Program-made: the position numbers and the translations under genes
Part shown: positions 6,479 to 15,097 of the stretch, piece after piece
Layout of the letters: the number at the start of each line of letters is the position of its first letter
Position numbering within the stretch: the stretch's first letter is position 1
Notes under the pieces: model-generated
Seen by the model: the letters and a program-made list of their open reading frames with translations, nothing else
The model's database searches: none
What the model was told of the DNA's origin: nothing
From: Chloroflexota bacterium
Lineage (GTDB): Bacteria > Chloroflexota > Dehalococcoidia > JACQUO01
Assembly: GCA_016210205.1 (NCBI GenBank)
Contig: JACQUO010000024.1
Location: 93,105 to 125,739 of the forward strand
Length of the DNA stretch: 32,635 nucleotides
Direction: 5' to 3'

Positions 6479-7315
6479 ATGCCCCAGGCATTTCTCATCA
6501 CACTGCGAGAGGGACTGGAAGCAGCCCTCATCGTCGGCATCGTAGTTGCCTATCTCCACAAGACGGGCAACCAGAAACACACGGGCAGCGTGTGGCTGGG
6601 GGTGGGCACCGCCATCCTCATGTCCCTGGTCGTCGGCGTCATCACCTTTCTGATTGCGGGAGAGTTCAAAGGCACAGCGGCCCAAGTCTTCGAGGGCATA
6701 GCCGCCTTCCTGGCGGTCATCGTCCTCAGCTACATGGTAATATGGATGAAGAAACAAGCCACGGATATCAAGGCCAATCTCCAACTTCAGGTAGAGACTG
6801 CCTTAGTCAAGGGCTCCGCCCTAGCCTTGGGCGTCCTGGCCTTTATCGCCGTAGGTCGAGAGGGATTGGAGACAGTCCTCTTCATGCTGGCTATCACTAG
6901 GACCACCACGCCTTTTGAGTCTGCCGCCGGCGGACTCCTAGGCCTAGCCGCCTCCGTAACAGCGGGCTACTTCTTGTTCAGGGGAAGCAAGCGACTCAAT
7001 CTGCGCACCTTTTTCAATGTCACGGGAGCGTTCCTGATCATCTTTGCGGGAGGACTCCTGGCCTACGGCATCCATGAACTCCACGAGGCTGGCCTCATAC
7101 CCACCGTCATCGAGCATGTCTGGAACCTAAAACCGGTGCTCAATGACAAAGAGGGGCTAGGCCTCGTCCTCAAAGGTCTCTTCGGCTATAATGACGACCC
7201 CAGCCTGGTGGAAATCGTCGCCTACCTGGTTTACCTAGCAGGAGCCTTTTTCTACTTCTTCCAGTCTCAGGCCCGCCGGGGCCAGCTGGCCGCCAACCGC
7301 AGAAACCAGGTCTAA
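6479..7315 (+). CDS. FTR1/EfeU-type iron permease
   Basis: 278 aa, ATG start with GAGAGGAG upstream. Both hallmark REGLE motifs are present, LREGLEAAL (R10-E14) in the first helix and GREGLETVL (R127-E131) in the fourth. These are the conserved iron-passage motifs of the FTR1/OFeT family. About seven membrane segments are seen. Yeast Ftr1p pairs with a multicopper ferroxidase and E. coli EfeU with EfeO/EfeB. No such partner gene is in view, so this may be a stand-alone ferrous or ferric permease. The upstream palindrome and the adjacent Fur-family gene imply iron-dependent repression. Codon use is less GC-biased than in the housekeeping genes, which may hint at separate acquisition. Confidence 0.92.
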   Translation: MPQAFLITLREGLEAALIVGIVVAYLHKTGNQKHTGSVWLGVGTAILMSLVVGVITFLIAGEFKGTAAQVFEGIAAFLAVIVLSYMVIWMKKQATDIKANLQLQVETALVKGSALALGVLAFIAVGREGLETVLFMLAITRTTTPFESAAGGLLGLAASVTAGYFLFRGSKRLNLRTFFNVTGAFLIIFAGGLLAYGIHELHEAGLIPTVIEHVWNLKPVLNDKEGLGLVLKGLFGYNDDPSLVEIVAYLVYLAGAFFYFFQSQARRGQLAANRRNQV

Positions 7316-7370
7316 CAAGCCACGAGGCTGAGGGCGGGGGAACAGGGACAAACGCGCCCTCACGCAACCG

Positions 7371-7399
7371 TTGACAACATAACCAATAGCCATTATCAT
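7371..7399 (+). promoter_or_regulatory. Promoter with Fur-box-like core upstream of the Cys-rich protein
   Basis: TTGACA (7371-7376), 17 nt, TATCAT (7394-7399). The stretch ATTATCATT over the -10 matches nine consecutive bases of the E. coli Fur-box consensus read on the other strand. Another metalloregulator could use it. Confidence 0.6.
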
Positions 7400-7427
7400 T
7401 AGTGCTAAAGGGGTTAGGAGGTGCCAC

Positions 7428-7619
7428 ATGGCGACTGCTCTGAAATGCGCCCACTGCCACGAAGAGATAGAGGGTAAGCCCGTTCGCAAGCTGGGCAAGG
7501 TTTTCTGTTGTGAGGCCTGCGCCTTCGAGGCCAGCAAGCAGACCAGCAGCTTCTGCGGCACTGGAGACCCCATCGCCAGGGCCACCCAGGCCGGCCCCAT
7601 GGGGCTGAAGCAGTCCTGA
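7428..7619 (+). CDS. Small Cys-rich metal-binding protein (metallothionein-like)
   Basis: 63 aa, ATG, with TTAGGAGGTG upstream. Six Cys are visible: CAHC (C7, C10), FCCEAC (C27, C28, C31) and FCGTG (C43), with His at 9 and 11. The order of a CxxC knuckle, a KxGKVFCCEAC segment and a final Cys resembles bacterial SmtA-like metallothioneins and TRASH-type zinc knuckles, but the C-terminal Cys cluster of SmtA is reduced to one residue. It probably binds Zn, Cu or Fe in the cytoplasm. Its position after Fur and FTR1 and its own Fur-box-like promoter place it in the metal homeostasis group. The exact family is not certain. Confidence 0.7.
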   Translation: MATALKCAHCHEEIEGKPVRKLGKVFCCEACAFEASKQTSSFCGTGDPIARATQAGPMGLKQS

Positions 7620-7717
7620 CCCAGAGAGCACATCCCGGCGGCTGAAGCGCCCACGGGCACTCCTGCCACCGGGACGCCCCTGGCGGAGAAAAAAGGGGGC
7701 CGCTGAAACAGTAGGCT

Positions 7718-9223
7718 ATGTCCTTCTCCTCCCGGAGCGCGCTGCTGGTGGGAGTAGTCCTATTATGGCTGCTCTATACCGCCTTCCCTCACCATGCCGC
7801 CGCAGCCGAGGTCGAATATCTGGCCAACGGCGGGTTTGAGGAGCCCCTCCTTAGCCCCTGGCGCGTCTTCACGGGGAGCACCCTGGCCCAGGTTTCTACG
7901 CCGGTCCACAGCGGGTCCCATGCCGCCAGGCTCACCTCCACCTCACTCCGCACCACTTGGCTTTACCAGGACACCACCACCGTGCTCCAGGGGGCGAGCT
8001 ATATCTTGAGCGGCTGGGCCGTGAAAAACGACCCCAATATCGAAAAGGTTTACCTCCAAATCTCCTGGCTGGACGTCGGCGGCTTGGAGATAGCTCGGTT
8101 CGACTCCCTGGAATCCCTGACCACGGACAGCCCCGGCTACCGGTACCTCACCACGGGCTCGGTGGAGGCCCCACCCCTAGCGGTGCGCGCTCGGGTCAAG
8201 GCGGTGCTCATCCCCGCCAGCCCGGAGTCAGCCTCGGTCTACTTCGACGACCTGAGTTTCCTGGATGCCCCGCCACCTCCCTCTACGCCCACACCCACAC
8301 CAACGCCCACTGCTACACCCACGCCGACACCTACGCCGACACCCACCGCTACGCCCGCGCCTCAGCCTACGACCACACCCACACCGCTGCCCACAGCTAC
8401 TTCCGCACCTGCCCCAACACCTACGCCTACACCCGTGCCGCCTACACCAACACCCATGCCCGCACCATCTCCAACACCTGTGGCTACGCCTATACCATCC
8501 ACACCAACCGCTGCGCCCACAGCCACAGCCACGCCCGCACCCTCATCGGCACCCACCGCTACGCCAGCGCCTCAGCCTACGACCACACCCACACCGCTGC
8601 CCACTGCTACTCCCACGCCTGCCCCGACACCTACGCCTACACCTGTACCCGCACCATCTCCAACACCTGCGGCTACGCCTATACCACCCACACCAACCCC
8701 TGCGCCCACAGCCACGCCCACTCCCTCACCGGCACCCACCGCTACGCCCGTGCCTCAACCTACGGCCACGCCCACACCTCCGCCCACTGCTACACCCAAA
8801 CCCACGCCGCCCACGCCCAACCCCGCACTAGCCTCTTCTGGCGGCGGAGGGGGCGGCCCGGCGCCCACCGCCACGCCCACGCCACTGCCCACGGCCACAC
8901 CTCGTCCTACGGCCACACCACGGCCCACAGCCACACCCTCGCCGACGCCGACCCTGGCCCCCACCGCAACTCCCACACCCACACCTCGTCCCACGGCCAC
9001 ACCACGGCCCACAGCCACACCCTCGCCGACGCCGACCCTGGCCCCAGTCGCAGCAGCCGCACCTCCCCCTACACCCACAGCCACGTCCACGTCCACGCCT
9101 GTCCTATCTCCCACACCCAATATCACCCCCACACCCAACCCCAACCCTTCGGGAAACCCGTTCCAGGACACGGCGAACCTCCTCCAGCAGCTCTGGGCCT
9201 GGCTTCGCTCCCTCTTCTCCTGA
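7718..9223 (+). CDS. Secreted protein: lectin-like (CBM-like) domain plus Thr-Pro-rich tail
   Basis: 501 aa. Residues 1-29 are a signal peptide (hydrophobic [16 protein letters not shown], then an Ala-rich cleavage zone). Residues about 32-185 form a beta-rich domain with [32 protein letters not shown] and YFDDLSFLD, the layout of CBM4/9/22-like jelly-roll modules. Residues about 186-480 are almost only T, P and A in TPTPTATP units, containing larger internal duplications (for example 8909-8962 and 8991-9044 are nearly identical). The last 20 residues ([18 protein letters not shown]) form an amphipathic helix. The tail is likely an extended, possibly glycosylated spacer at the cell surface. 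No enzyme domain or sorting motif is present. Function is unknown. Confidence 0.8.
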   Translation: MSFSSRSALLVGVVLLWLLYTAFPHHAAAAEVEYLANGGFEEPLLSPWRVFTGSTLAQVSTPVHSGSHAARLTSTSLRTTWLYQDTTTVLQGASYILSGWAVKNDPNIEKVYLQISWLDVGGLEIARFDSLESLTTDSPGYRYLTTGSVEAPPLAVRARVKAVLIPASPESASVYFDDLSFLDAPPPPSTPTPTPTPTATPTPTPTPTPTATPAPQPTTTPTPLPTATSAPAPTPTPTPVPPTPTPMPAPSPTPVATPIPSTPTAAPTATATPAPSSAPTATPAPQPTTTPTPLPTATPTPAPTPTPTPVPAPSPTPAATPIPPTPTPAPTATPTPSPAPTATPVPQPTATPTPPPTATPKPTPPTPNPALASSGGGGGGPAPTATPTPLPTATPRPTATPRPTATPSPTPTLAPTATPTPTPRPTATPRPTATPSPTPTLAPVAAAAPPPTPTATSTSTPVLSPTPNITPTPNPNPSGNPFQDTANLLQQLWAWLRSLFS

Positions 9224-9246
9224 GCCTATACTCGCGTCCCTTGCCA

Positions 9247-9276
9247 TTGCCCTACTCCCAAGCTTGAGGCTATAAT
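9247..9276 (+). promoter_or_regulatory. Promoter candidate of the cmk operon
   Basis: TTGCCC, 18 nt, TATAAT (9271-9276). The -10 overlaps the annotated ATG at 9275. Either a longer transcript supplies that start, or transcription begins near the in-frame GTG at 9284, which would be leaderless. Confidence 0.45.
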
Positions 9277-9973
9277 GGAGCCAGTGAACACTACGGCCGA
9301 GCCCAAGAAAGAACGGCCCCTGCCCACCCTCATCGCCATCGACGGGCCCAGCGGGGCGGGGAAGAGCACCGTGGGTCGGCTCCTGGCCCACCGGCTGGGC
9401 TACCGCTTCCTGGACACTGGCCTCATGTACCGAGCCATCACCTGGCTGGCCCTGCAGAGGGGCATCCCGCCAGAGGACGAGGAGTCCATGGAGACCCTGG
9501 CGGTGAGGACACATATGGAGGTGCCCAAAGGGGGGCGAGACGCCATCTTCATCGCTGGGAAGGAGCTCACTACCTGGGAGTTGCGGTCGCCACAAGTGGA
9601 GGCAGGGGTATCCCTGGCCTCCCGGCTGGGGGCGGTGCGGCGGGCCCTGGTGGCCCAACAGCAGCGCCTGGCCCTGGGGGGGCAACTGGTGATGGTGGGA
9701 CGGGACATCGGCACCGTGGTGCTCCCCAAGGCGGAGCTCAAGATTTATCTGGAGGCCTCCCTCCAGGAGCGGGCCTGGCGCCACTATCGGGCTCTCTCCG
9801 AGGGAAGCCGGAGCCTGGAGCAGGTCATGGAGGAGCTGCGCCACCGTGACGAGCTGGACCAGGGACGGGCCGAATCGCCCCTCCGCCCCGCCGCCGACGC
9901 CTGGGTCATCGACACCGAGGGCCTCAGCCAGGAGGAGGTCCTGGGCGAGATTATGAAGCTGTGCCGTGATTAG
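9275..9973 (+). CDS. cmk: Cytidylate kinase
   Basis: 232 aa from ATG 9275 (GAGG 5 nt upstream); an in-frame GTG at 9284 is an alternative start. The P-loop is GPSGAGKST (24-32). It is followed by FLDTGLMYRAIT (the CMP-binding YRAIT segment), VGRDIGTVVLPKAELKIYL and the lid region RxxRDELDQGRAESPLRP. This is the short bacterial CMP/dCMP kinase of nucleotide salvage and DNA precursor synthesis. The stop overlaps the start of plsC by 8 nt. The order cmk-plsC-ispH is common in Gram-positive and related genomes, which supports all three assignments. Confidence 0.95.
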   Translation: MEPVNTTAEPKKERPLPTLIAIDGPSGAGKSTVGRLLAHRLGYRFLDTGLMYRAITWLALQRGIPPEDEESMETLAVRTHMEVPKGGRDAIFIAGKELTTWELRSPQVEAGVSLASRLGAVRRALVAQQQRLALGGQLVMVGRDIGTVVLPKAELKIYLEASLQERAWRHYRALSEGSRSLEQVMEELRHRDELDQGRAESPLRPAADAWVIDTEGLSQEEVLGEIMKLCRD

Positions 9974-10667
9974 CCTCTACTATGCTGCCATCACGGGGCT
10001 GGTGAAGCTGCTCCTGCTCCTTCTGGCCCGGTGGGAAGTCACGGGCCAGGAGCATGTCCCCAGAAAGGGGCCGCTCCTCATCGTGGCCAATCACCTGAGC
10101 CTGGTGGACCCTCCCCTGCTGGCCGCCAGCGTCCCCCGCCCCATCCACTTCATGGCCAAGCGAGAGCTCTTCACCTCCTTCTGGAGCCGCCTTCCCGTCC
10201 AGGCCTACGGGGCCTTCCCCGTGCAACGCCGTGGCATTAGCAAGGAGGGTTTGACCCTGGCTCAGAAGTTATTGGTCGGGGGGTACGCCCTGGGGTCTTT
10301 TCCCGAAGGGAGGCGCAGCCGCAGCGCCCAGCTCCAGGATGCCGACGCAGGGGCCGCCCTCCTGGCTCTGCGCGCCGGGGTGACGGTGCTCCCCGTGGGC
10401 ATCGCCGGGACGGAGCGGCTCCGCACCCTGCGGGGCTGGGTGAGCCGGCCCCGCCTCCAGGTGAATATCGGGGCCCCCTTCTCCTTAGGGCCCCAGGCCA
10501 AGAAGCCCAAAGCTGTGGAGCTCTCCCAGGCCACCCAGAGCCTGATGGCGAGCATCGCCCAGCTCCTGCCACCCTCCTACCGCGGCCCCTACGCCGTTGC
10601 GACGCCCCTGGCGCCAGTCGGTAGCGCAACTCGGACGGAGGCCGTGGCCCTGGGGGATAAGCCGTGA
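9966..10667 (+). CDS. plsC: 1-acyl-sn-glycerol-3-phosphate acyltransferase
   Basis: 233 aa, GTG start inside the end of cmk. One N-terminal hydrophobic segment (about 8-21) anchors it in the membrane. Acyltransferase motif I is NHLSLVD (N42, H43, D48), motif II is around FPVQRRGIS, motif III is FPEGRRS (113-119) and motif IV is VTVLPVGIAG. It transfers an acyl chain to lysophosphatidic acid to give phosphatidic acid. The C-terminal 30 residues are low-complexity and probably dispensable. Its stop codon shares four bases (GTGA) with the ispH start, so translation is coupled. Confidence 0.92.
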   Translation: MISLYYAAITGLVKLLLLLLARWEVTGQEHVPRKGPLLIVANHLSLVDPPLLAASVPRPIHFMAKRELFTSFWSRLPVQAYGAFPVQRRGISKEGLTLAQKLLVGGYALGSFPEGRRSRSAQLQDADAGAALLALRAGVTVLPVGIAGTERLRTLRGWVSRPRLQVNIGAPFSLGPQAKKPKAVELSQATQSLMASIAQLLPPSYRGPYAVATPLAPVGSATRTEAVALGDKP

Positions 10668-11515
10668 AGATAGAGCTGGCCACGGAGATGGGCCTGTGCT
10701 TCGGGGTGCGCCGGGCCATCGACATCGTGCTCCGAGCAGCGAGAGAAGCGGGCAGCCTGGAGACTTTAGGCCCCCTGGTGCACAACCGGCGCATCGTGGC
10801 GGACCTGGAGGCCCAGGGGGTGACCGTGGTGCCCGCTCTGGAGGTCCTGAAAGGCCGGCGGGCCGCCATCACCTCCCACGGGGCTGGCCCCCAGACCTTC
10901 GCGGAGCTTGAGCGCCGCGGCCTGGCCGTGGTGGATGCCACCTGCCCCTTCGTTCGCAGCGCCCAGCGGGCCGCCCAGCGCCTGGCCCAGGGGGGCTACG
11001 CCGTCATCGTCTTCGGCGATGCCCTACACCCTGAGGTGCAAGGGGTGCTGGGCTGGGCCCAGGGCCGGGGCCTGGCGGTGACCGACCCGGCTCAGCTCAA
11101 AAACCCCCTCCCCCGGCGACTGGGCGTCCTGGCCCAGACCACCCAGAACGAGGGTGATTTCACCCGCTTCGCCCAGGGGATGCTGGAGCGGGCCCTGGCC
11201 GGCTCCCTGGAGGTGCGGCTCTACAACACCATCTGCGACTCCACCCGCCGGCGCCAGGCCGCGGCCCAGGAGTTGGCCCGCCGGGTGGACCTGATGGTGG
11301 TGGTGGGTGGTCGCAGCAGCGCCAACACCCGCCGGCTGGCGGACGTTTGCGCCCGGGCCGGGGCGGAGACCCACGCCATCGAGGAAGCCCAGGAATTGGA
11401 CCCCGCCTGGCTGGCGGGCCGGGAGCGGGTAGGGCTCACCGCCGGGGCCTCCACCCCCGATGCCGTCATCGCCGAGGTGGCCGCCCGGCTCCGGGAGTTG
11501 GCGCCAGGGTCTTGA
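10664..11515 (+). CDS. ispH: 4-hydroxy-3-methylbut-2-enyl diphosphate reductase
   Basis: 283 aa, GTG start overlapping plsC. The three Cys ligands of the Fe-S cluster are C12 (GLCFGV), C94 (DATCPFV) and C191 (NTICDST). Substrate-binding His are H40 (LVHN), H72 (SHGAG) and H122 (LHPEVQG), and TQNEGD carries the catalytic Thr/Glu region. It performs the last step of the MEP isoprenoid pathway, making IPP and DMAPP. Unlike many clostridial homologues it is not fused to ribosomal protein S1. A CCCCC-atagcc-GGGGG hairpin follows the stop at about 11521-11536. Confidence 0.95.
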   Translation: MKIELATEMGLCFGVRRAIDIVLRAAREAGSLETLGPLVHNRRIVADLEAQGVTVVPALEVLKGRRAAITSHGAGPQTFAELERRGLAVVDATCPFVRSAQRAAQRLAQGGYAVIVFGDALHPEVQGVLGWAQGRGLAVTDPAQLKNPLPRRLGVLAQTTQNEGDFTRFAQGMLERALAGSLEVRLYNTICDSTRRRQAAAQELARRVDLMVVVGGRSSANTRRLADVCARAGAETHAIEEAQELDPAWLAGRERVGLTAGASTPDAVIAEVAARLRELAPGS

Positions 11516-11542
11516 GCATCCCCCCATAGCCGGGGGAAAATG

Positions 11543-11571
11543 TGGACAAGGCGCAAGCGATATAATATAAT
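11543..11571 (+). promoter_or_regulatory. Promoter upstream of ppsA
   Basis: TGGACA (11543-11548), 17 nt, TATAAT (11566-11571). A second overlapping TATAAT at 11561 has poor spacing. It implies a leader of about 130 nt before ppsA. Confidence 0.65.
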
Positions 11572-11607
11572 TTAAACCTTCTTGGGGGAAAGCCAGGGAG
11601 CAATGCC

Positions 11608-11694
11608 ATGAGTAGAAAACAGCGCATCGGCCCCGAGCGTCTCTGCATAATCCCCCTAACCAACAGCCCCCCACCCCCGGGGGAGCCTAGATGA
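11608..11694 (+). CDS. Possible 28-aa leader ORF before ppsA
   Basis: ATG with AGGGAG 9 nt upstream, 28 codons, beginning MSRKQRIGPERL and ending in PPPPGEPR before a TGA. It lies within the ppsA leader, 13 nt before the ppsA start, and its end overlaps the probable ppsA ribosome site (GAGG at about 11693). It could be a leader peptide or chance. No homologue is recognised. Confidence 0.25.
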   Translation: MSRKQRIGPERLCIIPLTNSPPPPGEPR

Positions 11695-11707
11695 GGTAAC
11701 AGCCCTG

Positions 11708-13981
11708 ATGTCAGTGAAAGACAAGACCATCCTGTGGTTCCAGGACATTGGCAAGAGGGACCTCCTCCTGGCCGGGGGCAAGGGGGCCAACCTGGGGGAG
11801 CTAACCAAGGCCGGCATCCCCGTCCCCCCCGGATTTGTGGTCAGCGCCGATAGCTACTCCCAGTTTCTCCAGGAGGAGGGACTGCAGGAGCCCATCCGCC
11901 GCCTGCTGGAGGGGATGGACTACGAGGACAGCACCCAGCTCCAACAGACTGCCACCAAGGTCAAAGACCTCCTCCTGTCCAAGCCCATGCCGGCGGACAT
12001 CGCCGCCCAAATCCGCCAGGCCTACGAGAAGATGGGGGGCGGCTATGTGGCGGTGCGCTCCTCCGCCACCGCCGAGGACCTGCCCGAAGCCTCCTTCGCG
12101 GGCCAGCAGAGCACCTTCCTCAATGTCCGCGGGCCCGATTCCGTGGTGCAGGCGATTAAAGCCTGCTGGGCCTCCCTCTTCGAGGCCAGGGCCATCTACT
12201 ACCGCTTCCAGAACGGGTTCGACCACTTCAAGGTGAAAATCGCCGTCCCTGTCCAGCATATGGTGGAATCCCACTCCTCCGGGGTCATGTTCACTCTGGA
12301 GCCCGTCTCCAGCGACCAGAGCAAAATCCTGGTGGAGGCGGTGTGGGGCCTGGGCGAGGCCATCGTCTCCGGCGAGGAAACCCCTGACAGCTACCTGGTG
12401 GAGAAGGAAACCCTGGCAGTCTTGCAAAGAGAAACCGCTCACCAGGAGCGGCAGTTGGTGCGCAACCCCGGGGCCACTACGGACAACGAGACCGCCAACC
12501 TCTGGTCACCGGTGCCCCCAGAGCGCAAAGACCAACCCAAGCTTACCGATAAGGACCTCCAAGCCCTGGCCCAAATCGGCCGCAGGATAGAGAATCATTA
12601 CGGCTTCCCCCAGGACATCGAGTGGGCCAAGGAGGGGGACAAGCTCTACATCCTCCAGACCCGCCCCGTGACCACCATTCGGGAAGGGGCCGCCCCGGAG
12701 CAGGGCGACGGCTTTGCCGGGGCCAAAATCCTCCTCCAGGGCTCGCCCGCCAGCCCCGGGGTGGAGGTGGGGCCGGTGAAAATCATCGTGGATGCCACGG
12801 AAATCCATAAGGTGAAGCAAGGCGATGTGCTGGTGGCGCAGATGACCACCCCGGACTTCGTCCCCGCCATGAAGCGAGCCGCCGCCATCGTCACCGACCG
12901 GGGCGGACGCACCTGCCATGCCGCCATCGTGAGCCGGGAGCTGGGCATCCCCTGCGTGGTGGGCACGGGCAACGCCACCCAGACCCTGAAGCCCCGCCAG
13001 ATAGTCACCGTGGACGGCGGCTCGGGCCGCATCTACCAGGGGCGGGTAGCCGTAGCCCGCCAGGCCCAGCGGGCCGCCCCCAGAGAGGCCATCAAGACCA
13101 AGACCCGGCTTTATGTAAATCTGGCACAGCCGGAGCTGGCGGAGCGCACCGCCGCGCGGGATGTGGACGGGGTGGGCCTCCTGCGGGCCGAGTTCATCAT
13201 CGCCCAAATCGGCGAGCACCCCAAGCATATGCTAGAGCAAGGCCGGGGCCAAGAGTTCACCAAGAAGCTGGCCCAGGGCATCGCCACCTTTGCCCAGGCC
13301 TTCAGCCCTCGCCCCGTGGTGTATCGCACCTCGGACTACAAGACCAACGAGTACCGCAACCTCGTCGGCGGCAGCAAGTACGAGGAGGTGGAGGAGAACC
13401 CCATGATTGGCTACCGGGGCGCCTCCCGTTACCTCCTGGACCTCCCCTCTTTCAAGCTGGAGATGGAGGCCATCAAGAGGGTGCGAGCCCAGCACAAGAA
13501 CCTCTGGGTGATGATTCCCTTCGTCCGCACCGTGGACGAGCTGCGCCAAGTGAAGGCGTTGCTGACCCAAGAGGGGCTGGTTCAGGGGCCAGACTTCAAG
13601 CTCTGGATGATGGTGGAGGTGCCCTCCAACATCCTCATCCTAGACAAGTTCCTGGACCAGGGCATCGACGGCATCTCCATCGGCTCCAACGACCTCACCC
13701 AGCTCATCCTGGGGGTGGACCGGGACAACTCCAGGTTCGCCCAGCTCTTCGACGAGCGCAACGAGGCGGTAGTGCTGGCCCTGGAGAAGGCCATCAAGAC
13801 CTGCGCCGCCCGCGGGGTCACCTCCTCCATCTGCGGCCAGGCCCCCTCGGACTACCCCGAGCTCGCCGAGAAGCTGGTGGAGTGGGGCATCACCTCCGTC
13901 TCCGTCAACCCCGACCGCATTGACGACACCCGGGTCATCATCGCCGGCGTGGAGCACAGGCTGGGACGCTCCCCCAGCTAA
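11708..13981 (+). CDS. ppsA: Phosphoenolpyruvate synthase (pyruvate, water dikinase)
   Basis: 757 aa. The N-terminal ATP-grasp domain has LLAGGKGANLGEL, VRSSATAEDLPEASFAGQQS and ILQTRPVTT. The phosphohistidine domain has GGRTCHAAIVSRELGIPCVVG with the phospho-acceptor His at residue 404. The C-terminal TIM barrel has MVEVPSNIL, GSNDLTQLILGVDRDN, and SSICGQAPSD with the catalytic Cys near 709. It converts pyruvate plus ATP to PEP, AMP and phosphate for gluconeogenesis. Length and motifs fit PpsA rather than PPDK. It has its own promoter and a long leader. dgt starts 6 nt after its stop. Confidence 0.95.
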   Translation: MSVKDKTILWFQDIGKRDLLLAGGKGANLGELTKAGIPVPPGFVVSADSYSQFLQEEGLQEPIRRLLEGMDYEDSTQLQQTATKVKDLLLSKPMPADIAAQIRQAYEKMGGGYVAVRSSATAEDLPEASFAGQQSTFLNVRGPDSVVQAIKACWASLFEARAIYYRFQNGFDHFKVKIAVPVQHMVESHSSGVMFTLEPVSSDQSKILVEAVWGLGEAIVSGEETPDSYLVEKETLAVLQRETAHQERQLVRNPGATTDNETANLWSPVPPERKDQPKLTDKDLQALAQIGRRIENHYGFPQDIEWAKEGDKLYILQTRPVTTIREGAAPEQGDGFAGAKILLQGSPASPGVEVGPVKIIVDATEIHKVKQGDVLVAQMTTPDFVPAMKRAAAIVTDRGGRTCHAAIVSRELGIPCVVGTGNATQTLKPRQIVTVDGGSGRIYQGRVAVARQAQRAAPREAIKTKTRLYVNLAQPELAERTAARDVDGVGLLRAEFIIAQIGEHPKHMLEQGRGQEFTKKLAQGIATFAQAFSPRPVVYRTSDYKTNEYRNLVGGSKYEEVEENPMIGYRGASRYLLDLPSFKLEMEAIKRVRAQHKNLWVMIPFVRTVDELRQVKALLTQEGLVQGPDFKLWMMVEVPSNILILDKFLDQGIDGISIGSNDLTQLILGVDRDNSRFAQLFDERNEAVVLALEKAIKTCAARGVTSSICGQAPSDYPELAEKLVEWGITSVSVNPDRIDDTRVIIAGVEHRLGRSPS

Positions 13982-13987
13982 GGCCCC

Positions 13988-15043
13988 GTGGCCCCCAGGG
14001 ACGTCCGCCGCCGGCTGGAGGAGAGGGAGGAATCCCTCTCTCCCCACGCGGCCAGGAGCCGTTTGAGCCGGGGACGGGAGCGCGCGGAGGCGCCCTCGCC
14101 CCTGCGCACCGACTTCCAGCGGGACCGGGACCGCATTCTCCACTCCATGGCCTTCCGGCGGCTAAAGCACAAGACCCAAGTCTTCATCGCCCCCCAGGGG
14201 GACCACTTCGTCACCCGTCTCACCCACACCCTGGAGGTCTCCCAAATCGCCCGCACCATGGCCCGGGCCCTGAACCTCAACGAGGACCTGGCGGAGGCCA
14301 TCTCCCTGGGGCACGACCTGGGCCACACCCCCTTCGGCCACGCCGGGGAGGAGGCCCTGGCCGCAGTGGTTCCCGGCGGCTTCCGCCATGCCGAGCAGAG
14401 CCTGCGGGTGGTGGATTGCCTGGAGGGGGACGGGGCCGGCCTCAACCTCACCTGGGAGGTGCGCCAGGGCATCCTCCACCACTCCAAAAGCCGCTACGAC
14501 ATCCTGGAGGAGGGCGTGGGCCGCGACGACCCCGGCACACTAGAAGGGCAGCTTTGCCGCCTGGCGGACTCCATCGCCTACATCAACCACGACCTGGCTG
14601 ACGCCCTGCGGGCGGGCCTCATCACAGAACGAGATGTGCCCCAGGCCGTCGTCGCCGTCCTGGGCTCCACTTCCTCCCGGCGCATCAACACCCTGGTCAC
14701 AGACATGGTGGAGCAGTCCTGGGGCTGCGCCGGCCTGGAGCCTGCGGCGTCGCCCCGGGTAGCCATGAGCGCCCCCATCCACGAGGCCGCCAACGCCCTG
14801 CGGGAGTTCCTGTTCCAGCGGGTCTATGAGTCCCCGTCCATCCTCCAGGAGTCTCGCCGGGCCCAGGAGGTAGTGCAAGCCCTCTACCGCCACTTCCTGA
14901 ACCCGGAGCCGCCCTTGCCGCCGGAGTACGGCCGGCGGGGTGAGCCTCGGGCCCGCCAGGCCGCCGACTACATCGCGGGGATGACGGATAATTTCGCCCA
15001 GCGCCTGTTCCAGGAGCGCCTCCGAGGGGGATGGGTGGTATAA
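13988..15043 (+). CDS. dgt: dGTP triphosphohydrolase-like HD protein
   Basis: 351 aa, GTG start; the AAGG spanning the ppsA stop is the likely ribosome site. The HD-domain metal site is visible as TRLTHTLEV (H80), LGHDLGHTPFGHAGEEAL (H109, D110) and the later SIAYINHDLADAL with D at its end. Residues 44-75 (FQRDRDRILHSMAFRRLKHK) are diagnostic of the Dgt family. It should cleave dGTP or other dNTPs to nucleoside plus triphosphate and so control dNTP pools. It lies just before dnaG-rpoD, a frequent arrangement that supports the call. The dnaG promoter overlaps its stop codon. Confidence 0.9.
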   Translation: MAPRDVRRRLEEREESLSPHAARSRLSRGRERAEAPSPLRTDFQRDRDRILHSMAFRRLKHKTQVFIAPQGDHFVTRLTHTLEVSQIARTMARALNLNEDLAEAISLGHDLGHTPFGHAGEEALAAVVPGGFRHAEQSLRVVDCLEGDGAGLNLTWEVRQGILHHSKSRYDILEEGVGRDDPGTLEGQLCRLADSIAYINHDLADALRAGLITERDVPQAVVAVLGSTSSRRINTLVTDMVEQSWGCAGLEPAASPRVAMSAPIHEAANALREFLFQRVYESPSILQESRRAQEVVQALYRHFLNPEPPLPPEYGRRGEPRARQAADYIAGMTDNFAQRLFQERLRGGWVV

Positions 15044-15044
15044 T
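15036..15044 (+). promoter_or_regulatory. Extended -10 promoter for dnaG-rpoD
   Basis: TGG-TATAAT, an extended -10, overlaps the last codon of dgt. No good -35 is seen at 17-18 nt, as is usual for extended -10 promoters. The dnaG start is about 54 nt downstream. Confidence 0.45.
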
Positions 15045-15097
15045 GTGGGCCAAGACTCCCGTAAGGGGCCAAGTCAGCTAACACCTCAAGGCCAGAC

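Noticed and set aside
7957-9267. 436-aa + strand ORF (and 8265-8831) inside the secreted protein gene
   Set aside because: Open only because ACNCCN repeats lack stops in all frames. The His/Thr/Tyr-rich and Arg/Pro/His-rich products are artefacts of low complexity.
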